Shown: positions 28,455 through 36,911, counted from the first letter of the stretch. The stretch: DNA of 56,110 bases from Hydrogenophaga sp. (GCA_016790705.1 JAEUOT010000038.1:1-56110); one strand, 5' to 3'. Numbers and translations: made by a program. The notes: generated from the sequence alone by a model not told the origin.

Positions 28455-28490
28455 GCGCGCAGAGCAACCGAAACCCTCCAAACCGCCGGG
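28385..28490 (+). promoter_or_regulatory. Antiterminator region of the aroG attenuator
   Basis: Strand 1 is CCGCC at 28390-28394. Strand 2 is CCCGGCGG at 28428-28435, immediately after the aromatic codons. Strand 3 is CCGCCGGG at 28483-28490. Strand 2 can pair perfectly with strand 3 (8 bp, all G-C), which would block the terminator at 28481-28507. Strand 1 can pair with GGCGG of strand 2 and so favour termination. A ribosome stalled early in the Phe/Tyr/Trp run would leave strand 2 free. This fits classical attenuation. Confidence 0.72.
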
Positions 28491-28513
28491 CCCACAGCCC
28501 GGCGGTTTTTTTT
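28481..28513 (+). terminator. Attenuator terminator before aroG
   Basis: A perfect 11-bp stem, AACCGCCGGGC (28481-28491) with GCCCGGCGGTT (28497-28507), loop CCACA, followed by T residues to 28513. It is a textbook intrinsic terminator placed between the leader peptide and aroG, 37 nt before the aroG ATG. Confidence 0.9.
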
Positions 28514-28549
28514 CACCCGTCTACTTTCCAACCCTGCGAGGAGCCTTCG

Positions 28550-29677
28550 ATGAACGCCAAGACCACTGCCGCCAGCGATGCCTGGTATTCGCGGCCTGCC
28601 GACAAGACCAGCCAGACCGACGACCAGCGCATCAAGGACATCACCGTGCTCCCGCCGCCCGAACACCTCATCCGTTTCTTCCCCATTGCCGGTACGCCGG
28701 TGGAAGGTCTGATCAAGCAGACCCGCAGCCGCATCCACGACATCCTGCACGGCAAGGATGACCGACTGCTGGTCGTGATCGGCCCCTGCTCGATCCACGA
28801 CCCGGCCGCCGCGCTGGACTACGCGCGCCGTCTCAAGCCGCTGCGCGAGAAGTACGCCGACACGCTGGAGATCGTGATGCGTGTGTACTTCGAGAAGCCG
28901 CGCACCACGGTGGGCTGGAAGGGTCTGATCAATGACCCCTACCTGGACGAGAGCTACCGCATCGACGAGGGCTTGCGCATCGCGCGCCAACTGCTCATCG
29001 AAATCAACCGTCTGGGCCTGCCGGCCGGCAGCGAATTCCTGGACGTGATCAGCCCGCAGTACATCGGTGACCTGATCAGTTGGGGCGCCATCGGCGCGCG
29101 CACCACCGAGAGCCAGGTGCACCGCGAGCTGGCCTCGGGCCTGTCGGCGCCGATCGGCTTCAAGAACGGCACCGACGGCAACATCAAGATCGCCACCGAC
29201 GCGATCCAGGCTGCGGCACGCGGTCACCACTTCCTGTCGGTGCACAAGAACGGCCAGGTCGCCATCGTGCAGACCAACGGCAACAAGGACTGCCACGTCA
29301 TCCTGCGCGGTGGCAAGGCGCCCAACTACGACGCCACCCATGTGACGGCCGCCATCAAGGAGCTGGAAGCCGCCAAGCTGACGCCCCGGCTGATGATCGA
29401 TTGCAGCCATGCCAACAGCAGCAAGCAGCACGAGAAACAGCTCGACGTGGCGCGCGACATCGCTGCCCAACTGCAGGGCGGTTCGCGCGGTGTCTTCGGC
29501 GTGATGATCGAGAGCCACATTGAGGCGGGCGCCCAGAAGTTCACGCCGGGCAAGGACGAGGTCGCCGACCTGGAGTACGGAAAGAGCATTACAGATGCCT
29601 GCCTGGGCTGGCCGGATTCGCTGCAGGCTCTGGAAGTTCTCTCCGCCGCTGTCGCCGCAGCTCGCGCGCGGCGCTGA
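28550..29677 (+). CDS. aroG: 3-deoxy-7-phosphoheptulonate (DAHP) synthase, class I
   Basis: First enzyme of the shikimate pathway, condensing phosphoenolpyruvate and erythrose 4-phosphate. The ATG at 28550 has GAGGAG 7 nt upstream and gives 375 residues. Family motifs include VVIGPCSIHDP, RVYFEKPRTTVGWKGLINDP, GARTTESQVHR, GFKNGTDGN and IDCSHANSSKQH. This is the AroFGH-type (class I alpha) enzyme. The attenuator upstream has Phe, Tyr and Trp codons, so the sequence suggests control by overall aromatic amino-acid supply. Which E. coli isozyme it resembles in feedback inhibition cannot be told. Confidence 0.97.
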   Translation: MNAKTTAASDAWYSRPADKTSQTDDQRIKDITVLPPPEHLIRFFPIAGTPVEGLIKQTRSRIHDILHGKDDRLLVVIGPCSIHDPAAALDYARRLKPLREKYADTLEIVMRVYFEKPRTTVGWKGLINDPYLDESYRIDEGLRIARQLLIEINRLGLPAGSEFLDVISPQYIGDLISWGAIGARTTESQVHRELASGLSAPIGFKNGTDGNIKIATDAIQAAARGHHFLSVHKNGQVAIVQTNGNKDCHVILRGGKAPNYDATHVTAAIKELEAAKLTPRLMIDCSHANSSKQHEKQLDVARDIAAQLQGGSRGVFGVMIESHIEAGAQKFTPGKDEVADLEYGKSITDACLGWPDSLQALEVLSAAVAAARARR

Positions 29678-29822
29678 TTTTGCGCAACGTTTGTGCGACA
29701 AGTTAACGGGAACACACACTTGGCCTGATGCACACCGGTCGACGCCGTTGTGTAATGAACATGGATCGTCGGTCCGGTAACGGCTGGATCGACGGACACC
29801 AAGACAACTCGTTGGGGCATTT

Positions 29823-30878
29823 GTGGAACAACCGGTACTGGGTCTGGGGCTGCTGGGCTTCTCCGAGCCGATCGGTCTGCGCCTGCAGGAGTGGGCATCG
29901 CAGACGCCGGACGGTTGGCCGCTGTGGCGCGCACGCGACCCACACCTGGCCGACGCCTGGATGATTGCGGGTGATGCGGTGGAGGTGCTGGGGCGGGATG
30001 AGGTGGTAATCCGGCACCCGTTCGGCAGCGGCGAGCGGCTGACACTCAACCGTGCCGAAGTGGATCGCCCCCTGGCCTTTGCGACACCCCTGCCCGAGGG
30101 CTTTGTGTCGGCCGAATTCTTCGAGGCCGACAGCGAGAGCAGCGTGCGCCAGCGGCTGCAACGTTTTGAAGCCTGGTTGCGACCCTTGCGCACCCAGTTT
30201 GCGCTTGGGGCCGAATTGCTGGCGCGGCTGGACCAGTACCGTTCCGGTGGTGTCGTGCATGTGTCACTCAATGGCAAGCTGCTGGCGGTGATCGATCTCC
30301 CGCGCTGGCAGGCGGCGCTCTCGATTCCTGCACGTCCGGTGGATCTGGCGATGGCGCAATGGACGCAGGGCCCGTCGCTCTCGCGCGATGTTCCGCCGTC
30401 CTTCATCCGCTTGTCGCTCAACCGGGTGTTGTGGAGCTATTCGGTGCGCACGCAGCGCGACGTGCTGCCCAAACGGTACCGCGAGCTGCGGATGTACCTG
30501 CGGCGGGTGCCGCGGTTGCCGGCCCACTGGTTTGATGAGGCGCACCTGGTGCTGATGCGTGAGCTGATGACCCAGCCGGCGACCTTTTCGCAATTGCGGG
30601 ACCGCGTCGGCTGCACCGATCAAGAGCTTTCTCGCTGGCTCGGCGCGCTGTATCACGGTGGCGCTCTGACCACCGACGCCGAGAGTGCACATCGGGCGGA
30701 AGCCGAGAACCGGCGCTCGATGGTGACCTTGCGGTTCGATCATGTGGACCCGGACGTGCATTCCCGGCTGGAACACTCCGGCTCGATGGCTCCTTCCAGC
30801 ATCCTTCGTGAGGCGGTCCACTCGCCCCTGCATGTGTCCACCGGCAAGAACGACGGTGGTACCCGGCCAACATCCTGA
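29823..30878 (+). CDS. Hypothetical protein with a possible C-terminal winged-helix region
   Basis: A 351-residue soluble protein from a GTG start, preceded by a GGGG-type ribosome-binding site. I do not recognise the N-terminal ~230 residues, which contain several Trp, Pro and Leu-rich segments (GLLGFSEPIGLRLQEW, WLRPLRTQFALGAELL). A segment around 250-285 (ATFSQLRDRVGCTDQELSRW, then LGALYHGGALTTD) looks like a small winged-helix domain by its helix pattern. The last ~40 residues are polar. There is no signal peptide. The 145-nt gap before it (29678-29822) shows no gene. The function is unknown. Confidence 0.8.
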   Translation: MEQPVLGLGLLGFSEPIGLRLQEWASQTPDGWPLWRARDPHLADAWMIAGDAVEVLGRDEVVIRHPFGSGERLTLNRAEVDRPLAFATPLPEGFVSAEFFEADSESSVRQRLQRFEAWLRPLRTQFALGAELLARLDQYRSGGVVHVSLNGKLLAVIDLPRWQAALSIPARPVDLAMAQWTQGPSLSRDVPPSFIRLSLNRVLWSYSVRTQRDVLPKRYRELRMYLRRVPRLPAHWFDEAHLVLMRELMTQPATFSQLRDRVGCTDQELSRWLGALYHGGALTTDAESAHRAEAENRRSMVTLRFDHVDPDVHSRLEHSGSMAPSSILREAVHSPLHVSTGKNDGGTRPTS

Positions 30879-30966
30879 AATCGGCCCCGCCTTGGCGGGC
30901 GCACAATGGAGGGGTGCCCGGGGCGCGTCGCTCCGGGCCGCGTTCCACGTTTCAAGGAGTGACCCG

Positions 30967-31287
30967 ATGCGCAGCCAAGTGACGGTGACCTGGGGCGAAC
31001 CCGCCACCTACCGTTTTGATCTTGAAGACCAGCCCACCATGCCCAATGACCAGGCGCGCGCCTGGCTTGATGGCCAGTTCACGGCGCTTGAGTGCGAACC
31101 GATTCGCCTCACCGGCAAGGTGCTGACGGCGGACAAGATCCTGAGCGTGGCCCAGGCGGCCGGTCAGTCGCGCTTCCGTGATGCGGGCGAGCGTGAGTGG
31201 GCGCTCGCATTCGCGCGTGCCACCAGTGGAGCCTTGGGCAAGCCGGTCGTGACGGTGGATCTGGCGACGATGTCGCTGGGCTACTGA
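30967..31287 (+). CDS. Conserved-looking hypothetical protein
   Basis: A 106-residue soluble protein, MRSQVTVTWGEPATYRFDLE to TVDLATMSLGY, with a strong ribosome-binding site (AAGGAG, 30954-30959) that fixes the start. It has no membrane segment or cysteine motif. Alternating beta and helical propensity suggests a small alpha/beta domain. Its 3' end overlaps the convergent mpl gene by 7 nt. I do not recognise the family. Confidence 0.78.
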   Translation: MRSQVTVTWGEPATYRFDLEDQPTMPNDQARAWLDGQFTALECEPIRLTGKVLTADKILSVAQAAGQSRFRDAGEREWALAFARATSGALGKPVVTVDLATMSLGY

Positions 31288-32702
31288 GCCGGACCGGCGA
31301 GGGCGGCGAGCAGGCGGGCGTGGATCCCGCCAAAACCGCCGTTGCTCATGCAGACAATGTGATCGCCTGCGCGGGCTGCTGCGCTGACCTGCGCGATCAC
31401 CTCGTCGACGGACAGCGCCACCTGGGCGCGATCACCCATCGGTGCCAGTGCCTCCCTGGCGTCCCAGTCCAGTCCCCCGGCGTGGCAGAAAGCCAGCGCC
31501 GCCGTTTCCAGGCTCCAGGGGAGTTGTGACTTCATCGTGCCCAGCTTCATGGTGTTGCTGCGTGGCTCGAAAACAGCGAGGATGCGCCCCCCGTCGTTGC
31601 CCAGGCGCCGGCGCAGTCCGTCCAGCGTGGTGCGGATGGCGGTCGGGTGGTGGGCAAAGTCGTCGTAGACGGTGATAGGTCCTTCGGGCCGGGCGACGGT
31701 GCCGCGAACCTCCATGCGCCGACGGACATTCTGGAAGCTGCCCAGCGCCCGTGCGGCATCGGATGGAGAAACGCCCACGTGTTGGGCTGCGGCGATGGCC
31801 GCCAGTGCGTTGAGCTGGTTGTGCTGCCCGGTCAAGGCCCATTCGACATGCGCGACGCTCCGGCCGCGTTCCAGCACCTCGAAGTCGTGCGGCTCTCCGA
31901 GCGCGCTGAAATCGCTGACCGCCGTACCGAAGCTGCGCACCTCGCTCCAGTGGCCCATGTGCAGCACGCGGTCCAGGCTTTCTTCGAGCCCGTTGACCAC
32001 CAGGCGCCCGCTGCCGGGCACGGTACGCACCAGGTGGTGGAACTGGCGTTCGATGGCGGCCAGGTTGTCGAAGATGTCGGCGTGGTCGAACTCGAGGTTG
32101 TTGAGCACGGCGGTGCGTGGCCGGTAGTGCACGAACTTGCTGCGTTTGTCGAAGAAGGCGGTGTCGTATTCGTCTGCTTCAATGACGAAGAGAGGGCGGC
32201 GCGGTGACTGCCCGGGCGTTTCCCTGGCCCCCAGGCGGGCCGACACGCCGAAGTTCAGCGGAACACCGCCAACCAGGAAACCCGGTTGCAGTCCATTGGC
32301 TTCCAGTACCCAGGCCAGCATGGAGGTGGTGGTGGTTTTTCCATGGGTCCCGGCGACCGCCAGCACATGGCGCTCCTGCAACACGTGCTCGGCCAACCAC
32401 TGCGGGCCGCTGGTGTAAGGCGCTCCGGCCTCCAGAATGGCCTCCATCAACGGGAATTTCGGTGTGCCATCGGGCAGCCGGGCGCGGCTGACCACGTTGC
32501 CGACCACGTACATGTCCGGTTTCAGGGCCATCTGGTCGGCACCGAAGCCTTCGATCAGGTCGATGCCCAGCGCGCGCAACTGGTCGCTCATCGGGGGGTA
32601 GACGCCGGCGTCGCAACCGGTAACGCGGTGACCGGCCTCTCGGGCCAGCGCTGCAAGGCCGCCCATGAAGGTGCCGCAAATGCCCAGAATATGAATGTGC
32701 AT
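31281..32702 (-). CDS. mpl: UDP-MurNAc:L-Ala-gamma-D-Glu-meso-DAP ligase Mpl
   Basis: Murein-recycling ligase that re-attaches salvaged tripeptide to UDP-MurNAc. The 473 residues begin MHIHILGICGTFMGGLAALA and carry [43 protein letters not shown] and DDFAHHPTAI, all specific to Mpl rather than MurC. It pairs functionally with AmpD (44881-44252). Its start is 38 nt from the divergent gene at 32741, and a -10-like TAGAAT ends 6 nt before its ATG. Confidence 0.97.
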   Translation of the reverse strand: MHIHILGICGTFMGGLAALAREAGHRVTGCDAGVYPPMSDQLRALGIDLIEGFGADQMALKPDMYVVGNVVSRARLPDGTPKFPLMEAILEAGAPYTSGPQWLAEHVLQERHVLAVAGTHGKTTTTSMLAWVLEANGLQPGFLVGGVPLNFGVSARLGARETPGQSPRRPLFVIEADEYDTAFFDKRSKFVHYRPRTAVLNNLEFDHADIFDNLAAIERQFHHLVRTVPGSGRLVVNGLEESLDRVLHMGHWSEVRSFGTAVSDFSALGEPHDFEVLERGRSVAHVEWALTGQHNQLNALAAIAAAQHVGVSPSDAARALGSFQNVRRRMEVRGTVARPEGPITVYDDFAHHPTAIRTTLDGLRRRLGNDGGRILAVFEPRSNTMKLGTMKSQLPWSLETAALAFCHAGGLDWDAREALAPMGDRAQVALSVDEVIAQVSAAARAGDHIVCMSNGGFGGIHARLLAALAGPAQ

Positions 32703-32708
32703 CCGCCG

Positions 32709-32714
32709 ATTCTA
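32709..32714 (-). promoter_or_regulatory. -10-like hexamer directly before mpl
   Basis: On the minus strand TAGAAT is followed by CGGCGG and the mpl ATG, a 6-nt spacer. It is preceded by CCACC, as at lpxC. A start site at the usual distance would fall on the ATG. The -35 zone would overlap the -10 of the divergent gene at 32741. Confidence 0.5.
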
Positions 32715-32727
32715 GGTGGGGGCCATG

Positions 32728-32733
32728 CACAAT
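32728..32733 (+). promoter_or_regulatory. -10-like hexamer before the NTase-like gene
   Basis: CACAAT ends 7 nt before the ATG at 32741. With the opposing mpl hexamer at 32709-32714 it forms a very compact divergent promoter region of 38 nt. The hexamer is only a moderate match. Confidence 0.38.
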
Positions 32734-32740
32734 CCGGCGT

Positions 32741-33364
32741 ATGGACAGCATGCGCAACGACACGACGGCCGAGATGGCGGCGGTGGCCGCCCGTCTGGTG
32801 GTGGATGAAGGGCTCGAGTATGCGGCGGCCAAGCGGCGTGCCGCGCGCCAGCTGGGGCTGCCCGGGAGGGCTCCCTGGCCCGACAACGATGTGCTGGAAG
32901 CCGCCGTGCGCGAGCACATTGCCATCTTTTGTGCCGACACGCAGTCGGACGAGCTGAGGGCCTTGCGTGAACTGGCCTTGGTCTGGATGGAGCGGCTGGC
33001 GGCATTTCGACCGCATCTGTGTGGCGCCGTCTGGCACGGCACCGCCACCCGTCACAGCGACATCTATATACAGATGTACTGCGACGACCCCAAGGCGGCC
33101 GAGTGGGCACTGATCGACCTGCGGGTCGAGTACCACCCGGGATCCACCAGCGATGCGATGGGGGATCCGGTGGAGGCGCTGACCTTGCGGGTGCGCAGTC
33201 CGGCCCTGGATCAATGGGCGCTCATTCACCTGCTGGTGCTGGATCACGACGCCTTGCGGGGGGCGCTCAAGCCGGACGCGCAAGGGCGGCGCCCTCGTGG
33301 GAGCGCCGAGGACTTGCGCAGGCTGCTTCAGGCCGCCAGCGGCGATGCCGGGGTCCCGGCATGA
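32741..33364 (+). CDS. Nucleotidyltransferase-fold-like protein, apparently degenerate
   Basis: A 207-residue soluble protein. Residues 95-110, GAVWHGTATRHSDIYI, resemble the motif of MNT/KNT-type nucleotidyltransferases (G.....GTA...SDID), with Tyr at the position of the second aspartate. The preceding ~90 residues are helical, and the following part (ALIDLRVEYH) looks like the next strands of the fold. If the fold call is right, catalysis is doubtful. It overlaps the TlpA-like gene by 4 nt (ATGA) and is divergent from mpl. I cannot name a family with certainty. Confidence 0.72.
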   Translation: MDSMRNDTTAEMAAVAARLVVDEGLEYAAAKRRAARQLGLPGRAPWPDNDVLEAAVREHIAIFCADTQSDELRALRELALVWMERLAAFRPHLCGAVWHGTATRHSDIYIQMYCDDPKAAEWALIDLRVEYHPGSTSDAMGDPVEALTLRVRSPALDQWALIHLLVLDHDALRGALKPDAQGRRPRGSAEDLRRLLQAASGDAGVPA

Positions 33365-33882
33365 ACCGGCGGCAATGGATGGCGGCGGGCGTCGGGGCGA
33401 CTGCGGCTGCGGTGGGTGCCGGTGTGGCCTGGTGGCGGTTGAAGCCGGAGGCGCCGGTCGACGGCGCGGTGGACGCTTTCTGGGCGAGCGAGTTCGCGGG
33501 GGTGAACGGCGAGCGGGTCCGGGTGAGCGGGTTTCGTGGCAAGCCCTTGCTGGTCAATTTCTGGGCCACCTGGTGTCCGCCTTGCGTCGAGGAACTGCCG
33601 TTGCTCAACCTGTTTCATCGTGAGCATGCCGGGCGTGGCTGGCAGGTGCTCGGCCTTGCGGTGGACCAGGCGGCGCCGGTCGCGCGGTTTTTGCAACGCG
33701 CTCCGCTGACGTTTCCGGTGGCGCTGGCGGGGTTCGCAGGAACCGAGATGAGCCGCAGCCTGGGCAACGTGTCGGGGGCGCTGCCGTTCAGCGTGGTGTT
33801 CGGCGCGGACGGCCGGGTCCGACACCGCAAGCTGGGAAAGCTCAGTGGGGATGAGCTCGCCCAATGGTCGCAGATCGACTGA
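33361..33882 (+). CDS. TlpA-like thioredoxin-fold disulfide reductase
   Basis: A 173-residue membrane-anchored or exported thioredoxin. The N-terminus MNRRQWMAAGVGATAAAVGA has a twin-arginine-like RR followed by a hydrophobic segment, so export by Tat or a signal anchor is likely. The redox motif WCPPC is at 71-75 in NFWATWCPPCVEELP. Later features, such as the cis-Pro stretch GALPFSVVFGADG, match TlpA/ResA. A role in periplasmic thiol reduction, for example cytochrome c maturation, is plausible but not shown. It is translationally coupled to the gene before it. Confidence 0.88.
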   Translation: MNRRQWMAAGVGATAAAVGAGVAWWRLKPEAPVDGAVDAFWASEFAGVNGERVRVSGFRGKPLLVNFWATWCPPCVEELPLLNLFHREHAGRGWQVLGLAVDQAAPVARFLQRAPLTFPVALAGFAGTEMSRSLGNVSGALPFSVVFGADGRVRHRKLGKLSGDELAQWSQID

Positions 33883-34037
33883 CATCAGGGGTCGAAACGC
33901 GGGGCCGTCAAGGTGTTGTGATTGGCGTCAAAAAGCAGGTAAAGTCCCGCATCTGGTTCCCAATGCCGTCCATGAATGCTTGGTGAACCACTCTTTCAGG
34001 TGTGACGAACGGTTCTCGAACAGACGCTTCGTTCGTG

Positions 34038-34043
34038 TACACT
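34038..34043 (+). promoter_or_regulatory. Candidate -10 element for the accBC operon
   Basis: The 246-nt gap 33883-34128 contains no gene. TACACT at 34038-34043 is the best -10 candidate. A weak -35-like TCGAAC lies 16 nt upstream (34016-34021). Transcription would start near 34050, leaving a leader of about 80 nt that contains the repeats at 34071-34110. Confidence 0.4.
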
Positions 34044-34070
34044 GCGCTCCCCTGTCGGTTGGTTTGACCT

Positions 34071-34110
34071 AAATTCCATGAATTTGAGTGAAGTTAGACC
34101 AATTTGAGTG
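34071..34110 (+). promoter_or_regulatory. Inverted and direct repeats in the accB leader
   Basis: AAATTC-CAT-GAATTT at 34071-34085 is a perfect inverted repeat. It runs into AATTTGAGTG (34081-34090), which is repeated exactly at 34101-34110, 20 bp apart, two helical turns. The AT-rich composition stands out in GC-rich DNA. It could be an operator for fatty-acid-synthesis control; no known binding motif is recognised. Confidence 0.42.
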
Positions 34111-34128
34111 CCATTCGTTGGAGAAATC

Positions 34129-34602
34129 ATGGATCTGAGAAAACTGAAGACGCTGATCGACCTGGTGTCCGAGTCGAACGTGTCCGAGCTGGAAATCACT
34201 GAAGCCGAAGGCAAGGTGAGGATCGTCAAGAGTGCTCCCACGGCGGCAGTCGCTCAGGTCTTGGCCGCTGCGCCGGCCGCACCGGTTGCTGTGATGCCTG
34301 CACAGGTGGCCAGCGACAGCGCCCAGCAGGTGGCCGCTCCGGCTGCTGCCGCGGCGCCCGCAACGGCCGGTCATACCGTCAAGTCGCCCATGGTGGGCAC
34401 CTTCTACCGGGCTTCTTCGCCGGGCGCCAAGCCATTCGCCGAGATCGGTCAGACCGTGAAGGAAGGCGAGACCATCTGCATTGTCGAGGCCATGAAGATT
34501 CTCAATGAGATCGAGGCCGACAAGAGCGGCACGATCACCCAGGTGCTGGTGGAGAACGGCCAGGCGGTGGAATACGGCCAACCCCTGTTCATCATCGAGT
34601 AA
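34129..34602 (+). CDS. accB: Acetyl-CoA carboxylase biotin carboxyl carrier protein
   Basis: Carries biotin between the carboxylase and carboxyltransferase sites of acetyl-CoA carboxylase. The ATG at 34129 has GGAG 5 nt upstream and gives 157 residues ([20 protein letters not shown]). A conserved N-terminal helix is followed by an Ala/Pro-rich linker (about 43-83). The biotinyl domain has the modified lysine K123 in [12 protein letters not shown]. It lies 15 nt before accC. An in-frame GTG at 34108 is less likely. Confidence 0.98.
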   Translation: MDLRKLKTLIDLVSESNVSELEITEAEGKVRIVKSAPTAAVAQVLAAAPAAPVAVMPAQVASDSAQQVAAPAAAAAPATAGHTVKSPMVGTFYRASSPGAKPFAEIGQTVKEGETICIVEAMKILNEIEADKSGTITQVLVENGQAVEYGQPLFIIE

Positions 34603-34617
34603 GGGGATATCCACCCC

Positions 34618-35967
34618 ATGTTCAAGAAAATCCTGATCGCCAACCGCGGCGAAATCGCCTTGCGCGTCCAGCGGGCCTGCCGTGAGATGGGCATCAAGGC
34701 CGTGATGGTCTATTCCGAGGCGGACCGTGATGCCAAGTACGTCAAGCTGGCCGATGAAGCGGTCTGCATCGGCCCGGCGCCCTCGGGGCAGAGCTACCTC
34801 AACATGCCGGCGATCATTTCCGCGGCCGAGGTGACCGACGCTGAGGCCATCCATCCCGGCTATGGCTTTCTCTCTGAGAACGCCGATTTTGCCGAACGGG
34901 TCGAGCGCAGCGGCTTCACCTTCATCGGGCCGTCGCCGGAATCGATCCGCATCATGGGCGACAAGGTGTCGGCCAAGCAGGCCATGATCCGCGCGGGCGT
35001 GCCGTGCGTGCCGGGGTCCGAAGGTGCGCTGCCGGACGACCCGGCGGTGATCAAGAAAACCGCCAAGGCGGTGGGCTATCCGGTGATCATCAAGGCTGCC
35101 GGTGGCGGTGGCGGGCGCGGCATGCGTGTGGTCCACACCGAGGCGGCGCTGGTGCACGCGGTGCAGACCACCAAGGCAGAGGCGGCGGCGGCCTTCGGCA
35201 ATCCCGAGGTCTACATGGAGAAATTTCTCCAGAACCCGCGCCACATCGAGATCCAGGTGCTGGCCGACACGCACCGCAATGCGGTTTACCTGGGCGAACG
35301 CGACTGCTCGATGCAGCGGCGTCACCAGAAGGTGATCGAGGAAGCGCCGGCACCGGGCATTCCGCGCCGCCTGATCGAGAAGATCGGCGACCGCTGCGCG
35401 GCCGCCTGTAAGAAGATCGGTTATCGCGGTGCGGGCACCTTCGAGTTCCTGTACGAAAACGGCGAGTTCTATTTCATCGAGATGAACACCCGGGTGCAGG
35501 TCGAGCATCCGGTGACCGAGTGGATTTCCGGTGTCGACATCGTTCGCACCCAGATCGCTGTCGCGGCTGGCGAGAAGTTGCCGTTCACCCAGCGCCAGAT
35601 CCAGCTGCGTGGTCACGCGATCGAGTGTCGTGTGAATGCGGAGGACGCCTACAAGTTCACGCCGTCCCCAGGCCGGATCACGACCTGGCACATGCCCGGT
35701 GGGCCTGGTGTGCGCGTCGATTCCCATGCCTATGCCAACTATTTCGTGCCACCGAACTACGACTCGATGATCGGCAAGATCATCGTGCACGGCGATACCC
35801 GGGAGCAGGCGCTGGCACGCATGCGCACGGCCTTGTCTGAGTGCGCGGTCGAGGGCATCAAAACCAATATTCCGCTGCACCGCGAACTGATGGTCGACGC
35901 CAACTTCGTGGCTGGCGGCACGAATATCCACTATCTCGAAGAGTGGCTGTCGCAACGTGAGCGCTGA
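34618..35967 (+). CDS. accC: Acetyl-CoA carboxylase biotin carboxylase subunit
   Basis: ATP-grasp enzyme that carboxylates the biotin on AccB. The 449 residues begin [20 protein letters not shown]. They include the Gly-rich ATP lid [33 protein letters not shown] and [15 protein letters not shown]. An AAGGGG ribosome-binding site precedes the ATG. The stop overlaps the region of the prmA start. Confidence 0.98.
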   Translation: MFKKILIANRGEIALRVQRACREMGIKAVMVYSEADRDAKYVKLADEAVCIGPAPSGQSYLNMPAIISAAEVTDAEAIHPGYGFLSENADFAERVERSGFTFIGPSPESIRIMGDKVSAKQAMIRAGVPCVPGSEGALPDDPAVIKKTAKAVGYPVIIKAAGGGGGRGMRVVHTEAALVHAVQTTKAEAAAAFGNPEVYMEKFLQNPRHIEIQVLADTHRNAVYLGERDCSMQRRHQKVIEEAPAPGIPRRLIEKIGDRCAAACKKIGYRGAGTFEFLYENGEFYFIEMNTRVQVEHPVTEWISGVDIVRTQIAVAAGEKLPFTQRQIQLRGHAIECRVNAEDAYKFTPSPGRITTWHMPGGPGVRVDSHAYANYFVPPNYDSMIGKIIVHGDTREQALARMRTALSECAVEGIKTNIPLHRELMVDANFVAGGTNIHYLEEWLSQRER

Positions 35968-35968
35968 C

Positions 35969-36877
35969 ATGGCGGGCGCCGCGGGTGCGCCGATGGTCGA
36001 GCTGGTGCTGCTGGTGCCAGAGGCGGGCGTTGAGCCGGTGGGAGATGCCCTGGTGGCGCTGGACGCGCTGAGTGTCTCGGTGGAGGATGCCGATGCGCTG
36101 ACGCCAGCCGAGCAGGCGCTGTTCGGCGAGCCGGGCATGCCGCCTCCGAAGGAGGGCTGGAACCGGTCGCGCATCGTGGCGCTGTTCCAGCATGAGGAGG
36201 CTGCGCGCGAGGCGGCGTCCCTGCTGACCCTCCAGGATTTCTTTGAAGGCGCGCAGGTGATCGGTGTGCGTGTCGTGGTCGAGCAGGACTGGGTGCGGCT
36301 GACGCAATCTCAATTCGACCCGGTGGAGATCACGCCGACGTTCTGGATCGTGCCTTCCTGGCACGAGCCGCCGGCGCAAGCCCGGGAGCTGATTCGTCTC
36401 GACCCGGGACTGGCATTCGGCACGGGCACCCATCCGACCACCCGGATGTGCCTGCGCTGGATTGCGGGTCACGCGCCGCGCGGCCAGCGGGTGCTCGACT
36501 ATGGATGCGGCTCGGGCATTCTTGCGATCGGCGCCGCCAAGTTCGGTGCTGACCCGATTGTCGCGGTCGACATCGACCCGGCGGCGGTGGAGTCGACGCG
36601 GCTCAATGCAGAAGCCAACGGTGTCGGGCTGATGACGGGGCTGCCTGATGTGGTGGATGGGTCGTTCGATGTGGTTCTGGCCAACATCCTGGCGACGCCC
36701 CTCAAGGTGCTGGCACCGCTGCTGTGTGACCGGGTGAAGCCCTGGGGCCGCCTGGTGCTCGCAGGCATCCTGGCCCGCCAGGAGGATGAGTTGCGGGACG
36801 CCTACGCGCCCTGGGTCGACCTGCGCGTGAGTGACGAGGAAGACGGCTGGATACTGATGACAGCCACGCGCGCCTGA
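35969..36877 (+). CDS. prmA: Ribosomal protein L11 methyltransferase PrmA
   Basis: SAM-dependent methyltransferase that trimethylates ribosomal protein L11. The C-terminal domain has DPGLAFGTGTHPTTRMCLRW, the SAM motif VLDYGCGSGILAIGAAKFGA and ANILATPLKVLAP. Three in-frame starts are possible: GTG 35957 (inside accC), ATG 35969 (used here, 302 residues) and ATG 35993 (294 residues, MVELVLLVPEAGVEP). The last may be right, since homologues begin close to that sequence. The accBC-prmA order is common in Burkholderiales. Confidence 0.96.
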   Translation: MAGAAGAPMVELVLLVPEAGVEPVGDALVALDALSVSVEDADALTPAEQALFGEPGMPPPKEGWNRSRIVALFQHEEAAREAASLLTLQDFFEGAQVIGVRVVVEQDWVRLTQSQFDPVEITPTFWIVPSWHEPPAQARELIRLDPGLAFGTGTHPTTRMCLRWIAGHAPRGQRVLDYGCGSGILAIGAAKFGADPIVAVDIDPAAVESTRLNAEANGVGLMTGLPDVVDGSFDVVLANILATPLKVLAPLLCDRVKPWGRLVLAGILARQEDELRDAYAPWVDLRVSDEEDGWILMTATRA

Positions 36878-36911
36878 ACCGTGGCGGGCGCCTGGATGTC
36901 ACGCAGGCGCC

